The notes under the pieces were generated by a model. It was not told the origin of the DNA, searched no databases, and was given only the letters and a program-made list of their open reading frames with translations. A DNA stretch of 64,000 nt from Chrysophaeum taylorii (Eukaryota; Sar; Pelagophyceae; Pelagomonadales; Pelagomonadaceae): positions 124,001-188,000 of the forward strand of contig JAQMWT010000344.1 of NCBI GenBank assembly GCA_029834535.1, written 5' to 3'. This document shows, in pieces, positions 18,462 to 28,689 of the stretch (positions within the stretch are counted from its first letter, which is position 1; every line of letters starts with the position of its first letter). The position numbers and the translations under genes are program-made.

Positions 18462-19046
18462 ATGTTCGTCTGGTTCTATTACGATGGTGGCGGCGGACGC
18501 AGCACGTTGCTGTCGATCGGCATCACCCTGGGGATGGTCGTCTTGAACTACGTGTTGAATCAGGCGCCCTTGACGCTGCGGGACTACGCGCCCCTCGCGA
18601 CGGTGAGCGGCGTCGTGGTTGGCGCTGGCGCCCTTGCGACCATGAGCTCTCACGATGGCGGGCTGTGGCGTCGGGTACGGCGGTTCTTCGGGTCGAGCGA
18701 CGCGGCGACCCCGGCCCGCTTCGACGCAGTCCTCGACAAGCTCCGGACGATGCCGATGGAGAAGTGGAAGCCGGCGAAGGACCTCTCGGTCCACGAGCTG
18801 CGACGGCGCCTCCGCAGCGGCCGCGGCGACCACTTCCTGGAGCGCCACGAGCTCGAGAAGGCCTACGACGACTCCTTCGAAGACGTCTGCGCCATCTGCG
18901 CCGAACCCTGGGTCGCGGGCGACGTCTACCGTCGCCTCGATCGATGTGGCCACTGCTTCCACGTCGAGTGCATCGACCGCTGGGCCCTCACCTCTGTCGA
19001 CAAGGGGAGGTCCCCCCTATGCCCGCTGTGCCGGGTCACACTCTAA
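18462..19046 (+). CDS. Membrane-anchored RING-H2 protein (probable E3 ligase)
   Basis: A 194-aa protein. The ATG at 18462 is the first in the frame; upstream in-frame sequence starts only with TTG and is a duplicated fragment. Two hydrophobic helices near the N-terminus (about 19-38 and 46-66) predict membrane anchoring. A C-terminal RING-H2 finger fills 143-192: CAIC, CGHCFHVEC, then CPLC, so all eight zinc ligands (C3H2C3) are there. Such proteins usually recruit an E2 enzyme to ubiquitinate membrane or organelle substrates; the substrate is unknown. It is divergent from the WD40 gene. Confidence 0.85.
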   Translation: MFVWFYYDGGGGRSTLLSIGITLGMVVLNYVLNQAPLTLRDYAPLATVSGVVVGAGALATMSSHDGGLWRRVRRFFGSSDAATPARFDAVLDKLRTMPMEKWKPAKDLSVHELRRRLRSGRGDHFLERHELEKAYDDSFEDVCAICAEPWVAGDVYRRLDRCGHCFHVECIDRWALTSVDKGRSPLCPLCRVTL

Positions 19047-19350
19047 TTTTGCGTGTGCCCTGTGTCTTTAAATGTCGACTGTTAAGAGGGGGGTGTGTGT
19101 GGGGAGCATGAAGGATGTGTGCCCTGTGTCGGTCTTTTAATACAGTGTGTCGGTCTGGTCGTGTGGGAAAAAGTCGGAAAAAATAAACACATGGGGCGTT
19201 GACAGCGCCCCTTGTCGGGATCATTCATTCATCATAGCGCGGCGAAGTAGCGCGAGGCTGGACGTGCCGGTGAAGACGAGGCGCGTGGTCGATTCGGAGG
19301 CGGTCGCCAAGCGCCGACGCCGGACGAGGTCGTGGGTTGTTTGGTCGGCA

Positions 19351-20643
19351 ATGAAGAAGTTGGCATGGTGCTGTTGCTGGTGCTGCTTGGGGTGGGTGCG
19401 GCGGCGGCGGCGGCGTAAGGATACCGATGAGGCGGTGGGGGACATCGAGATGGGGGGCGGTAGGTCGAAGCTTGTGAGCGAGCGCGTGCGAATGCTCGAG
19501 CAGCAAGATGTTCCGGAGTCGCCGCCTCCTCCGCGACCCGCGGAGAAGCGTCAAATGGGCGCAACGATCCTCGAGCGGCGGGCGATGCTCGAGCGGCAAA
19601 CGAGCGAGCCATCGAGGGAAGAGCGGAGGCCAGCGACCGGCGCGGGACTCGAGCGGCTGCGGACCCAGTCGGGAAAGAAAAAGTGTGCGGCGTGCGGCTT
19701 GGACGCGTTCGCGACCGAAGGGGAATCGGCGCGCGGCGCGTGGTACCACAAATCGTGCCTGCGGTGCGGCGCGTGCGGGCGGTCGCTCGTGGGAGTTCCG
19801 TTCGGGCGCCTCGCGGACGACGACGACGTCCTTTACTGCGACGAGAGCGTCCAGTCGAGATCGGGTCGGAGCTGTCTCGCGCGACTTAGGGACGCGGGTG
19901 CCCACGCCGACGCCGAACGCGAGGCCGAAAACCAGCGCCTCACCGAAACCGACCGCGAGTCAGTCGGTTTGGCCAAGACGCGCGCGGTCGACTTGATTGG
20001 CGATGACCTCGACAAGATCGTCCAGCAAATGGCGCCGACGTGCGCCGCGTGCGGCCGTCGCTTTCACCCCAAGGACGAGCTCGTCATGCAGGGCATGGTC
20101 AAGTTCCACGAGGCCTGCCTCTACGGAGGATCGGGCCCGCCGCGCCAGGTTTCGCTCTCGCCAAAGAAAGCCCTCGACGACGCGCCGAGCGACCTCCTCT
20201 TCAAGATCAAACCCAAGGCCGATGCCGCCGCCAAGGTCATGACCTTCTTCGCATCCCGCCGCGCGCTCGCCGCTTCGACGGTTACCTACGAACCCGACGT
20301 CGCCTCGCGCGCGCCCAAGCACCGCAAGGTCGACCCCGCCGCGCTGGTCGGGGCCGTTGTTCGAGCGATTGGCACCTCGGGACGCGACCTCGCGCCCGAG
20401 ACCTACGCCACCTTTGCCGACTGCGCGACCCTCGGGGCTGACTTCGCGTGGACTGCCGCCTCACTTGACTGGTCTATTCGCGCCGACTTCCGCTTCAATC
20501 CCGCCGACTCGACCATCGCATTCACCGCCGCAACCTTGACCGTCGCGGTCGTAGTCGAGGGCGACGCCCCGCAACGCGCCGCGCTCACGCCGTCGCCGCC
20601 GCCGCGCGACCTCGCGATGAGACCGGATACGGATCTCGTTTAG
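19351..20643 (+). CDS. LIM-type zinc protein with Cys-rich, polybasic N-terminus
   Basis: A 430-aa single-exon protein. The start is set at the ATG at 19351, since the longer frame opens only with GTG. It begins MKKLAWCCCWCCLGWVRRRR: five Cys in a hydrophobic stretch next to six Arg, a pattern expected of S-acylated, membrane-tethered proteins. Residues 112-165 form a LIM-like zinc module (CAAC, then H-x2-C-x2-C-x2-C, then YCDES), and 231-256 hold a second CAAC...H-x2-C half-module. The remaining C-terminus has an alpha/beta look without a family I recognise. LIM modules bind proteins rather than catalyse, so an adaptor at the membrane is the likely role. Confidence 0.7.
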   Translation: MKKLAWCCCWCCLGWVRRRRRRKDTDEAVGDIEMGGGRSKLVSERVRMLEQQDVPESPPPPRPAEKRQMGATILERRAMLERQTSEPSREERRPATGAGLERLRTQSGKKKCAACGLDAFATEGESARGAWYHKSCLRCGACGRSLVGVPFGRLADDDDVLYCDESVQSRSGRSCLARLRDAGAHADAEREAENQRLTETDRESVGLAKTRAVDLIGDDLDKIVQQMAPTCAACGRRFHPKDELVMQGMVKFHEACLYGGSGPPRQVSLSPKKALDDAPSDLLFKIKPKADAAAKVMTFFASRRALAASTVTYEPDVASRAPKHRKVDPAALVGAVVRAIGTSGRDLAPETYATFADCATLGADFAWTAASLDWSIRADFRFNPADSTIAFTAATLTVAVVVEGDAPQRAALTPSPPPRDLAMRPDTDLV

Positions 20644-21373
20644 TTCGGAGATAATCAGTGTCTCTAAGTTGGTGACATGCGGAGCATGATGGCTCGGGTG
20701 GTGACGATCGAGCTAGGAAGGGAGGGCGTCAGCGCGGCGGGGGAGTTCGACGAGGGCGAGGTGCGAACCAGTCGCTTGTTTAGAGGGTCGCGAGGTCCCA
20801 ACGCGCAGCGGATGCGCACAGCAGGTTCCGCAGGGGCCTCCTCGATCACGCTCGAGCGAGCGTATCAATAATTGCGCTCGAGCAGCTTGGATAGCAATAC
20901 TCGGGCGTAGTCCGCGATGATTTTCGCGCGAACTCGTCGCGCTGGCGCTGACAGCAGCGACGACGGTAAGGATAAACACGACGACGACGACGACGACGAC
21001 GATGCGGGAGATACGATGCGGCTGACCAAGAGCAGGAGGCCGGCGTGCCAATAACCACGTCGAGAGAGGAGAGGAGAGGGAGGCGCTTAACGCACAACAA
21101 CAACGCTAGCGGTAGCGACTTGGCTGCCGCAACTCTTCCTGCGCCAACGCGCGGCATCCCGCCGGGTCGATCAGTCACACCGTACCGCCGCAGGTTCCCC
21201 CCAGCGTCGTCGACGTGCCCCAGCTGCGGAAGCTATGTCGCCCGCCCGTAATTTTGTAGACCACAAGTGGGGTATCCATCCGGAGATTCGCTGTTGGGAT
21301 CCCAACGGCGGTTGAGGTTGGCGGTTTGAGGTCAAAGTTTTTGAAATCCCGGCGAGGAAGCCGGTCCATCATC
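20644..21373. other. Intergenic region, no supported gene
   Basis: It holds a short (GAC)n run near 20976-21001. A minus-strand frame here with a Val-rich helix begins only with TTG, has no ATG, and its hydrophobic run is simply the repeat read backwards. It probably contains the U-box gene promoter. Confidence 0.5.
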
Positions 21374-24300
21374 ATGACGTTGGTGGATGTGACCAACGCG
21401 CGGTCCCGGTGCTCGGGCCGGTTGAGCGAGGAGGAACGGCGGAAACGGAGCCGCGGGTCGGTGGAAGCGGCCCCGGTGGACTTCGTGTGTCCTTTGACGA
21501 GGCAGGTGATGCGGGATCCCGGCGTATTAAGCTCGGGGCATTCCTTCGAACGAAGCGCCGTGGACGAGTGGTTGTCGCAGTTTTCCTCCGAGGCGGAGGT
21601 CCGGTGCCCGGCGAGTTCGGCCGTCCTTGCGAGCCGCGAGGTGGTGCCAAACCACGCTTTGCGGCGGGCGATCGGGGCGTGGAAAAACGAGTCGAAGGGT
21701 CGGCGGACTACGGCGGTCGAGGCGGTCGACGACGAGGTCGCGTCCGATGCGTCGTTCGGGGACACGGGGGCCGACGAGGAGACGGAGGATTTGCGGGCCT
21801 GGGCGGACTGGTGCCTCGGGGACCTCGAGCACGACGCGTACGTGCCGCTCAAGGTCGTGCCGCGCGACGTGCCCGAGGCGAAGCGTCGCGCTCTCGCTTT
21901 CGCGGGCGTCAAGGGCCGGCTGCTGTCGTGGATATCGCGGCCCGACACCCTCGAGGCCGTACGGGGCGCGCAGTTGTTTGCGCTCTACCACGCGCTCCCG
22001 GGGGACCGCCGCGCGGCCGCGAGCGAGGCCGCGTGCTGGCGGCTGTCGTCGCTCGAGGCGGCCGCGCTCGCGGCGTGCGTGCGGCGCGGCGGCGACGAGG
22101 CCCTCGCGACCATGCTGTGCGTTGGGCGCCTCTGGAGCTCGCACAACAAGACGCAGCTGATGCGGGCCGGGGTCGTCGAGGCGCTCCTCGACGCCGTCGA
22201 AGCGGGCTTGGACGACTTCGCGCTCGACCTGGCGCTTCGCGAGCTCCGCGACTTTGCCGAGCACTACTCTCGCGGCGAGCCCGCGAGGCAGCAGCACGAA
22301 AGGGGGGCGCGCCGGTCGCTGCGGAGCGCGTGCGCGCTGCGCACGGAAGAAAAGGACCCCGACGCCGTCGCCGAGGATATTGTCGCCGACGACGACGCGT
22401 CGACGGTCACCGAGCACAACAGCAACGCGAACAACTACAACAAGCGGGCGTCGTTCGACGACTACGTCAAGCGAGCGTCGTTCGACGACTATAATAAACG
22501 GGCGTCGTTCGACGACGACCAAGTTGACGACGAGAGCGTGACGACCCCGAGGCGCGTAGTGGTCGGGCGCGCGCATGCTTTCGCGGGGCGCAAAAAAAAG
22601 CCCCGCCGCGCCTCGTCGACCGGGCCGTGTCCCCGGAAGCGGTCGAGCAACGGCGCGCCTTTCGCCCGGTGCTCGCGGGTCGCGGGCGTGCTGATGACGC
22701 ACTGCGAGAAGTGCTGCGACGACGAGCAGGGCCGCGAGGACGAGCGCAAGAATCAGAGCAAGATCCTCGCGACCTTGTGCCTGGCAGCGACCGAGGGCCC
22801 GCACGACGTGCTGGCCTTGCTGGGCGACGGCCGGGTCGTCGGGTACGCGGTCGACGCGCTCCGGAGCTCGCTCGAGTCGGAGGACGCGATCCAGTTCGAC
22901 ATCGGGAACGCCGCGTTCAAGCTGGTCGACTTCGTGTGCCAGGGCGGCGGAAGGGCGCCGCCGCAGCAGCAAACTCCTCTCCGACGACTCGTCGCCGCGG
23001 CGGCGAAGGACGCGGTGGTCGAGGCCGACGGCCTCGAGGCCGTGTGGGCGCGGGTCGTCGCGCTCCGGCGCGCTGCTAAGGACAACAAGCGCGCCAAGGA
23101 CTGGGACGCGTGGGTGACGGTCAACGCGACCTCGAGCGCCGTCCAGGACGCGTACCGCCTCCTCAAGGACCTCTTCGCGGCCCTCGACGACAACAATCCC
23201 GACGACGATCACACGGGTTTCGAGGCCAACGTCCGCGCGTTGGCCGAGGACGACGACTTCGTGGTCGTCGACGACGACGACGACGCCGACCGCCGCGACG
23301 ACGACGACAAGGGGGTCGCCTGCCTCTGCTCGCAGGGCGAATGCACGCCCGACGACGTCCGCGCCGCCGCCGACCGCATCGCGGTCGTCCTCGGGGACGA
23401 CGGCGTCACCAAGAACGCCAAGCGGCGCTACTCGAGTCGCCTCGCCGAGAGCGGCGGCCTCGACGTTCTCTGCCGCCTGCTCCGCCGCGACGACTGCCGT
23501 GCGGCGGCCGCCGCGGCCCTCGCGTCGATCGTCGACGCCTCGGACGTCTGCGACGAGCGCGCCAGCCGCGCCGTCGTCTCGCTCGGCGCCATCAAGCGCG
23601 CGGTCGCGATGCTCGCCGACAAGAGCCCGGCCCGAGCCGCCGGCACCGCGGCGCGCCTGCTCCGAGCTCTCACCGACCTCGACGAGTTCGACCAGCTCTC
23701 CGACGACCTCCAGCGCGACGCGATCATCCCCGACCTCGTCCAGCGACTCGCGCCCGCCACCCTCGCCGCCGCGCTCGGTCGGCCCGAGGCCCGCGAAGAC
23801 GCGGCCGTTTTGGTATCGAACTGCGCGCGCGCTCGCCGCGACGACGCCGACGTCATGACCTCGCATCCCGACATCGTCGCCGCCCTGGTCCGCCTCCTCG
23901 ACGACCCCGCCGTCAAGCCCGTCGCCCTCGAGGCCCTCGCCGACGTGGCCTTCGAATCGCGAATCTGCGACGACGCCTTCGACGCCGCTTCCGCCGTCCC
24001 CGCGCTCGCAAACATCGCCCGAGAGGAAGTCCAACTCCCCAAGACCCACCTCCGTCCCGCGCTCACCGCGCTCGCGGCGATGGTCGTTCTCCACGAGTTT
24101 GCGCCGCCCGTTCGTCCCGCCTACGCCGACGCCCGCGTCGCCGACCTCTTCCAGGACCTCGTCGACTTTTGCGACGACGGCACCGACGTCGACCTCATAT
24201 ACAGGCGCGCCAGATCCGAGAAGCTCGCCTTCTACCAGACGGCCCTCGCCGTGAGTTTTTTTCCTTCTTCGAGTCTGAGATTCTCTTTTCGCAGATCCTC

Positions 24301-24411
24301 AACGAGCTCCAGGACGTCCATCACCCGAAGATCTGGTGCGACTCCCATAACTCGTGGCTCACGCCCCGGGAGGGCCTCGGCTGGTCCTTGCCAGACGCGG
24401 ATCTCGCCTGA
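21374..24411 (+). CDS. U-box / armadillo-repeat E3 ubiquitin ligase (2 exons)
   Basis: Exons 21374-24250 and 24295-24411 (44-nt phase-0 intron, GTGAG...CGCAG) give 997 aa. Splicing swaps an odd Ser/Arg-rich read-through tail for a well-formed end (ILNELQDVHHPKIWCDSHNS). The ATG at 21374 is the first in frame. A U-box fills about 35-105 (FVCPLTRQVMRDPGVLSSGH), the E2-binding fold of PUB-type ligases. The centre is acidic and low-complexity, with three near-repeats of KRASFDDY coded around 22440-22520. From about residue 600 to 950 there are Ala/Leu-rich armadillo-like helices expected to bind substrate. The architecture resembles PUB-ARM ligases, but length and the long linker differ. A long antisense frame over the gene is a by-product of GC-rich codons. 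Confidence 0.87.
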
Positions 24412-24748
24412 GAGAGAGAGATCCGCAGAAAAGCAACAATAACCACGGCGCGCCGCTTTGCTCTAATCATGCCGGCCCCTCAGGCCGGCTGGCCTCCATT
24501 GCGCGGCGCTCTCTCAAAGGCGGCGAAGATCGGGACGACCTCCGCCGCACTTTCATCACCCCACAGTTTTGTACCCCCTCCCTCCTCCTCAAGCGTGGTC
24601 GACTCAGTCCCACCTCGTTGTGCCGTCCCGCCCCGTCCCGTCCCGCCCGATTGTGCTGTAAACTCCTCATCTTTTGTGACACTGATGATGATGATGATGA
24701 ATCCATCGACCATTCACGCCCCGTCCTCCAGCACGCGATGCTCTGTTA
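24412..24748. other. Convergent spacer
   Basis: Gap between the 3' ends of the U-box gene and the BAHD gene. It holds a GGCC-centred inverted repeat near 24470-24492 (GCCGGCC...GGCCGGC) and a short (GAT)n run near 24685. No gene is seen. Confidence 0.5.
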
Positions 24749-26164
24749 TTAGAGATCTGCTGGCGTCTTGTTTAACGCGGTTTGGAGATCTTCGAGGGTG
24801 GCGGTTCTCTTTAGAGTGTCGTGCGCGAGAAAGAGGCGCAGGCCGCCGTCGGGCGTTGCGACGAGGGCGTTTGGGCCAGACATGGTGCATATTTGGACCG
24901 TCGCGGCGTCGTCCGTCCAGCGCGCGAGGTCGAGTTTGGCTAAGTTGTTGAATCTTAGCGTAAAACCGTAGCCCCCGTCGTCGTCCATCAGCGGCCGAAG
25001 CCTGGCGAAGCCCCTCGGGAGCAAGCCGCCGTCGTTCTCGACATCGAGATGAAAATCGCGCACCGTCTTGGCGTCGGCCGTCCGCGACACCCCCTCGTGT
25101 ACGTCCGACGCGACTTCCGCGAGCGAGGCGGTGGCGAGGTTCTTCTCGACGATTACCTCGTGCAAGTGCAAGAAATTTCCAAAGTCATCCACGTAGTCGA
25201 CGGCCGCGTCGGGGTTCGCCTCGAGAAGCCGGCGGCCATTCATAAAAAAGATGATCCGGTTCCGGGCGGGGAGCTCGAGATCGCCGCCCAGGCGCCACAG
25301 GACCGTCAAGACGCGGGCGACCACGGCTTCCTGCGTCGTGACCCACGCGCCGTTCGGGGGGGTCGCCGCTAGTTTGAGCGCCGCGACGATCTCGGGCCTC
25401 AAGTCAACCGAACCCGCGTGGTGCTTCCTCGCGCCCAGCGACGCCCGGAGCCAGCTCCGGTTCATCGACGCAAACGCCGTTTCGACGAGCCACGTCGTCG
25501 CGTATTCGCCGAGCGACGGCGGCTTGACCGTCTCTCGACTGCGTTTTTGGCGAGCGAGCCGCTCGCGCGCCTTGATCGACCCCGGACACCTCTCTCCTCC
25601 TCTGCACTGCGCAGCCCAAGCTCCGACGAATCGCATCATACCAGATCCGTCGAAGACCCCGTGCCACGCCGACGAGGCGAGAACTAGAGCGTTGCCGTAG
25701 GTCGCGACGGCCACCGTCGCGAGCGGCTCGGATCCCTGCACTACCAGCGTCGGGTTCCGGACGTCGCACGTCGCGTACAGCACGTCCTGCGTGCGAACCT
25801 CCTCGTCCGTCAGCTCTTTGTCCGACCTATCGAGAACCCGGAATGGAATGCCCTCGTTCGTGCCGACGATGCCACGCTTCCGCGCGTCGTACCGTCCGCA
25901 CAACGCGAACCACGCGTCCTCGTCGACGATCTTTTCCAGCGCCTCGCGCATCCGCTCTGCGAGCTTCATCCCCGCCTTCGTATGGACGACAAACCCGTAC
26001 GACCGGTAGCAAGCGAACGCGATCGGACCCGACAAAAAAAATTCATCGCTCTCGAGAAGCGGAAGCACGACCTCTAGCGTCGCCTTCCGCTTCGCCCGCA
26101 CCACAAAATGCTCCACGCCTTCCGACGTCTCATCGACGCACCCTAACAAGCCAACGCACGCCAT
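24749..26164 (-). CDS. BAHD-type acyltransferase
   Basis: A 471-aa single-exon enzyme from the ATG at 26164. It carries the BAHD/condensation-type catalytic motif HxxxD as HGVFDG (His168, Asp172), in the expected place near the end of the first half. The second family signature, DFGWG, is represented by a looser LDLARWTDD at 411-419. Length fits plant BAHD enzymes (about 430-480 aa), which move acyl groups from acyl-CoA to alcohols or amines in the cytosol. The acceptor cannot be read from sequence. There is no targeting peptide. The relaxed DFGWG motif leaves room for a related condensation-type transferase. Confidence 0.75.
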   Translation of the reverse strand: MACVGLLGCVDETSEGVEHFVVRAKRKATLEVVLPLLESDEFFLSGPIAFACYRSYGFVVHTKAGMKLAERMREALEKIVDEDAWFALCGRYDARKRGIVGTNEGIPFRVLDRSDKELTDEEVRTQDVLYATCDVRNPTLVVQGSEPLATVAVATYGNALVLASSAWHGVFDGSGMMRFVGAWAAQCRGGERCPGSIKARERLARQKRSRETVKPPSLGEYATTWLVETAFASMNRSWLRASLGARKHHAGSVDLRPEIVAALKLAATPPNGAWVTTQEAVVARVLTVLWRLGGDLELPARNRIIFFMNGRRLLEANPDAAVDYVDDFGNFLHLHEVIVEKNLATASLAEVASDVHEGVSRTADAKTVRDFHLDVENDGGLLPRGFARLRPLMDDDGGYGFTLRFNNLAKLDLARWTDDAATVQICTMSGPNALVATPDGGLRLFLAHDTLKRTATLEDLQTALNKTPADL

Positions 26165-26337
26165 TCCTTTTTACCACTTTCGGTCCAAATTTCCCAATTA
26201 TTCATCCGACGGCCGGAGCTGCGTTCAAACCCCTAGCTCGGTTGTTAGGCTCGTGCTCGGCCGTCCCCTACAAACGGCCTGCGCCAACCTCCTTCTTACC
26301 TCCTCCCACTCGCCCCAGCTCGACGCGCCAATAATCT

Positions 26338-26400
26338 AAGCTGCATTATCACTCAACCTTTGAGTTTATTACTCCTTAACCCCTATAGCTTCGACGCTCT
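26338..26400. repeat. Dispersed repeat B, copy 1
   Basis: Contains GCTGCATTATC, then AACCTTTGAGTT, ACTCCTTAACC and CGACGCTCT. The same words recur near 37257-37345, with the CCTTTGAGTTT/CCTTTAAGTT core again near 27258 and 27500-27540. Confidence 0.5.
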
Positions 26401-26438
26401 GCCCACCGCCTCTCTGAGATATGCTTTCACAAGTGCAG

Positions 26439-26517
26439 GCCAGTAAGTTCGCCAGTAAGTTCACCTAGTCCCAATCTCTAACCCCAGTAAGTTCACCTGG
26501 TCCCAGTAAGTTAACCT
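26439..26517. repeat. Cluster of four CAGTAAGTT units
   Basis: Within about 80 bp the word CAGTAAGTT(C/A) occurs four times, twice followed by CACCT(A/G)GTCCCA. The words resemble 5' splice-site consensus, but no flanking exon can be seen. Confidence 0.6.
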
Positions 26518-26529
26518 ATAGTCGCGTGT

Positions 26530-27110
26530 AGACGCTGGGAGGGGGCTTATCGGTATTGCGCAGCACGTGTGGAGTAGGGTGGAGTCGTCGACCAAGAAGA
26601 GGATATCCTCGAGGTTGCCGATCGACAGAGAGCCACGTAGAGCTGGACGTGGTAGAAGACGGGCTTCGCCAAGAGGACGCCGACCTCGCGGGGCGTCTGG
26701 CCCTGGCTCTTGGTGATCGTTTGGCGTCGGCGGGCCTTAAGGGATACAGGCTGGAGGAGCCTCGGTGACAAGGACACGATCGATCATGTATCTGGTACCG
26801 TTGCAGTGGCCGTGCGACGGGTCGAGGTTGCGAAGACTTTGAGCTCGCGATCAAAGTCAGCATGCCGTTGGTTGTCAGGGAGTTCAAAACTCGACTCTTG
26901 AGAGCGAGGCGTCGTCTTCCGACCCAACCTAGTCGGCCGAAAAGAACTCCGACGCCTCGTCTCCGGGAAAAAAAGGCCGCAGTCATGCGCGCGTTGTCAG
27001 CATCGACAACATCGTTTCAACGGGGCGTGAGAATGGCGCGCTGGCTAAAAGAGCCGCCGCGGGTCGTGGAAATAGTCTGCGAGGTCGCCGTAGACGGCTT
27101 TGAGGATCAA
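26530..27110 (-). pseudogene. PIF1/Helitron-type helicase remnant
   Basis: Read on the minus strand, three frames carry successive pieces of a PIF1-superfamily helicase C-terminus: a RAILTP...NDVVDADNARM block (about 27000), PGDEASEFFSAD (about 26945), LRNLDPSHGHCNGTRYMIDR (about 26800), and TITKSQGQTPREVGVLLAKP followed by VFYHVQLYVALCR (about 26720-26620). These match in order the end of helicases carried by Helitrons or of host PIF1. Several stops and frame changes separate them, so it is a pseudogene. A transposon origin is likelier given the decayed surroundings, but no Rep domain or Helitron end was found. Confidence 0.72.
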
Positions 27111-27183
27111 TGGCTGCCTCGCGGGCCTACATGATCCTTACTCTCGCGCCTACCTGATCCTTACCCTAAATCGAGGCATTTAA

Positions 27184-27213
27184 AGACAGACAGACAGACA
27201 GACAAACAAACAA
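27184..27213. repeat. (GACA)n/(AAAC)n microsatellite
   Basis: A run of GACA units grades into AAAC units in non-coding DNA. Confidence 0.9.
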
Positions 27214-27569
27214 ACATCTGTCGATTAGTAGTTAGGATTCTGCGCCCGCTCTGTCCTTAGCCTTTGAGTTTCCTTTTTTCACCCCTAAATTCCACACCCC
27301 GCCCCTATAAGCCAGTCTGATCTCCCATTCGGAAGGGCCCACCTTCCGTGCACGCCCTCCCCTTCGCTTTTTGGCCACACACCGCACCAAAACCACCGAG
27401 CACCCACACGCACCACCACCCTCTTAGCAGTCGTCGACCTTTAAAAAAACCTTAGAAGTTACTCCTTTCGAACTCCCAAACCCCAAAATTCCGCGCCAGG
27501 CCGTTACCCTTTAAGTTCACTACCCTTAACCTTTAAGTTTACTCCCCTTCCCCTACCTGCTTTTCACAC

Positions 27570-28033
27570 GAATTCAATGGCCGGTACATTGGCAACCCCA
27601 ACATCCCCGTCATACTCCACGGCGAGCACCTCCACGACGTCAAAACACTCGCTTAGGGCGCGAGGACTAATGCCCGAGCCCTCTGCGTCGCCAATCCTCC
27701 TCCCCCCGTGGACGAATGTGCCGCGCAAGTTCACGGCGACTACGTTAGACACTGTTACGAGATAAGAAAGACCCTTGCGCCCGCCGATGCCCGGACACAA
27801 CGGACCCCGTCGAGCAGCGCTTACGCATTTATGTTACCGTGGATGGCCTCGCCTTTGGCGCCTTCGGCGAGGCCAGCGTCTGGTGCCAGAAGCCTGCACA
27901 CGTCTGTGCGACACTGATCTCCGAGCGGACGTGGATCGACAGCGGCCGAGCCAATGTTTCTGAGGCCACGGCGGACCTTCTCCGCCGCATCTACTGCGAG
28001 TGGTGCCTCGCAGCTGCCTTAGGCCGAACTTGA
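27570..28033 (+). pseudogene. Decayed coding region of unknown family
   Basis: Short blocks in shifting frames look like former coding sequence: FNGRYIGNPNIPVILHGEHL (about 27570), VDECAAQVHGDYVRHCYEIR (about 27705), and a 64-codon open stretch at 27839-28033 including GLAFGAFGEASVWCQK and DLLRRIYCEWCLAAALGRT. I do not recognise the family. Lying next to the helicase remnant, it may belong to the same dead element. Confidence 0.4.
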
Positions 28034-28257
28034 TGAGTTCTCATCTCCCTGAGCCACGTCGATGCCTTGGGCAGCCCAACCGGGCCGCCCGATCCCAGCA
28101 AGATGTCACACTCCGTCGCACTTACTAATAACATTGTGAAGCAGAAAGTGTACTCCCCGCGGGCTATAGCCCCTCTTTCTTTGTGCTAACCCCCCCGCTC
28201 GGCGACGATTCCGCCCAAGCCCTCTCGATATGGCATCCACTGATGGATGGCCTGGGT

Positions 28258-28375
28258 GTCGCCGAGTTACGAATGCGCGAGGGCGATGAGCGTGGTCGCG
28301 GTGGCTCGGTGCCGTGACCGAATGAAAAGCACAGGCTCCTCATCACCGTGAAGTTTGCAACATGCTCGCGTCCAG
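28258..28375 (-). pseudogene. Broken copy of UNC93-like exon 1
   Basis: This minus-strand stretch matches 33424-33535 of the intact UNC93-like gene. The start reads GREHVANFTVMRSLCFSFGH against GRELVANFTVMSLCFSLNH, then the frames part through indels. About 118 bp survive, in inverted orientation 5 kb from the parent. It is a partial duplication, not a working gene. Confidence 0.75.
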
Positions 28376-28689
28376 CATATTCTCGGCACTGTAGGCGCTC
28401 GTCTGCGTTGTGGCTGCGTATTGCGGACCACCCCCACGGCACTCCGCGCTTCTGTACTCCTCTCCTGCTACCCTCTCTCCTGCTGCCCTCTACCCCCAGC
28501 GACGCGCCCCCCGTGCATACGTTCCGTCTCACCTCCGCCTAGTTTCTTGGTTTCTCAACGTTTTTTCCTCAACGACGACACGGAGATAATGTACAGGGGG
28601 ATATTTATACTGATCTCTCGCTCAGCTGTGGGGCTCGCTCTGGAGGTCTGACCACGACGAGCGGCACTCTTTTCCGGTGTCTTCGCCGC

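Noticed and set aside
20713-21051. Small minus-strand membrane protein
   Set aside because: No ATG; the hydrophobic helix is only a (GAC)n repeat read as Val.
21527-24094. 855-codon minus-strand frame across the U-box gene
   Set aside because: No recognisable domain, Arg/Val/Glu-rich as expected from reading GC-rich codons backwards; the plus strand has a U-box and armadillo repeats.
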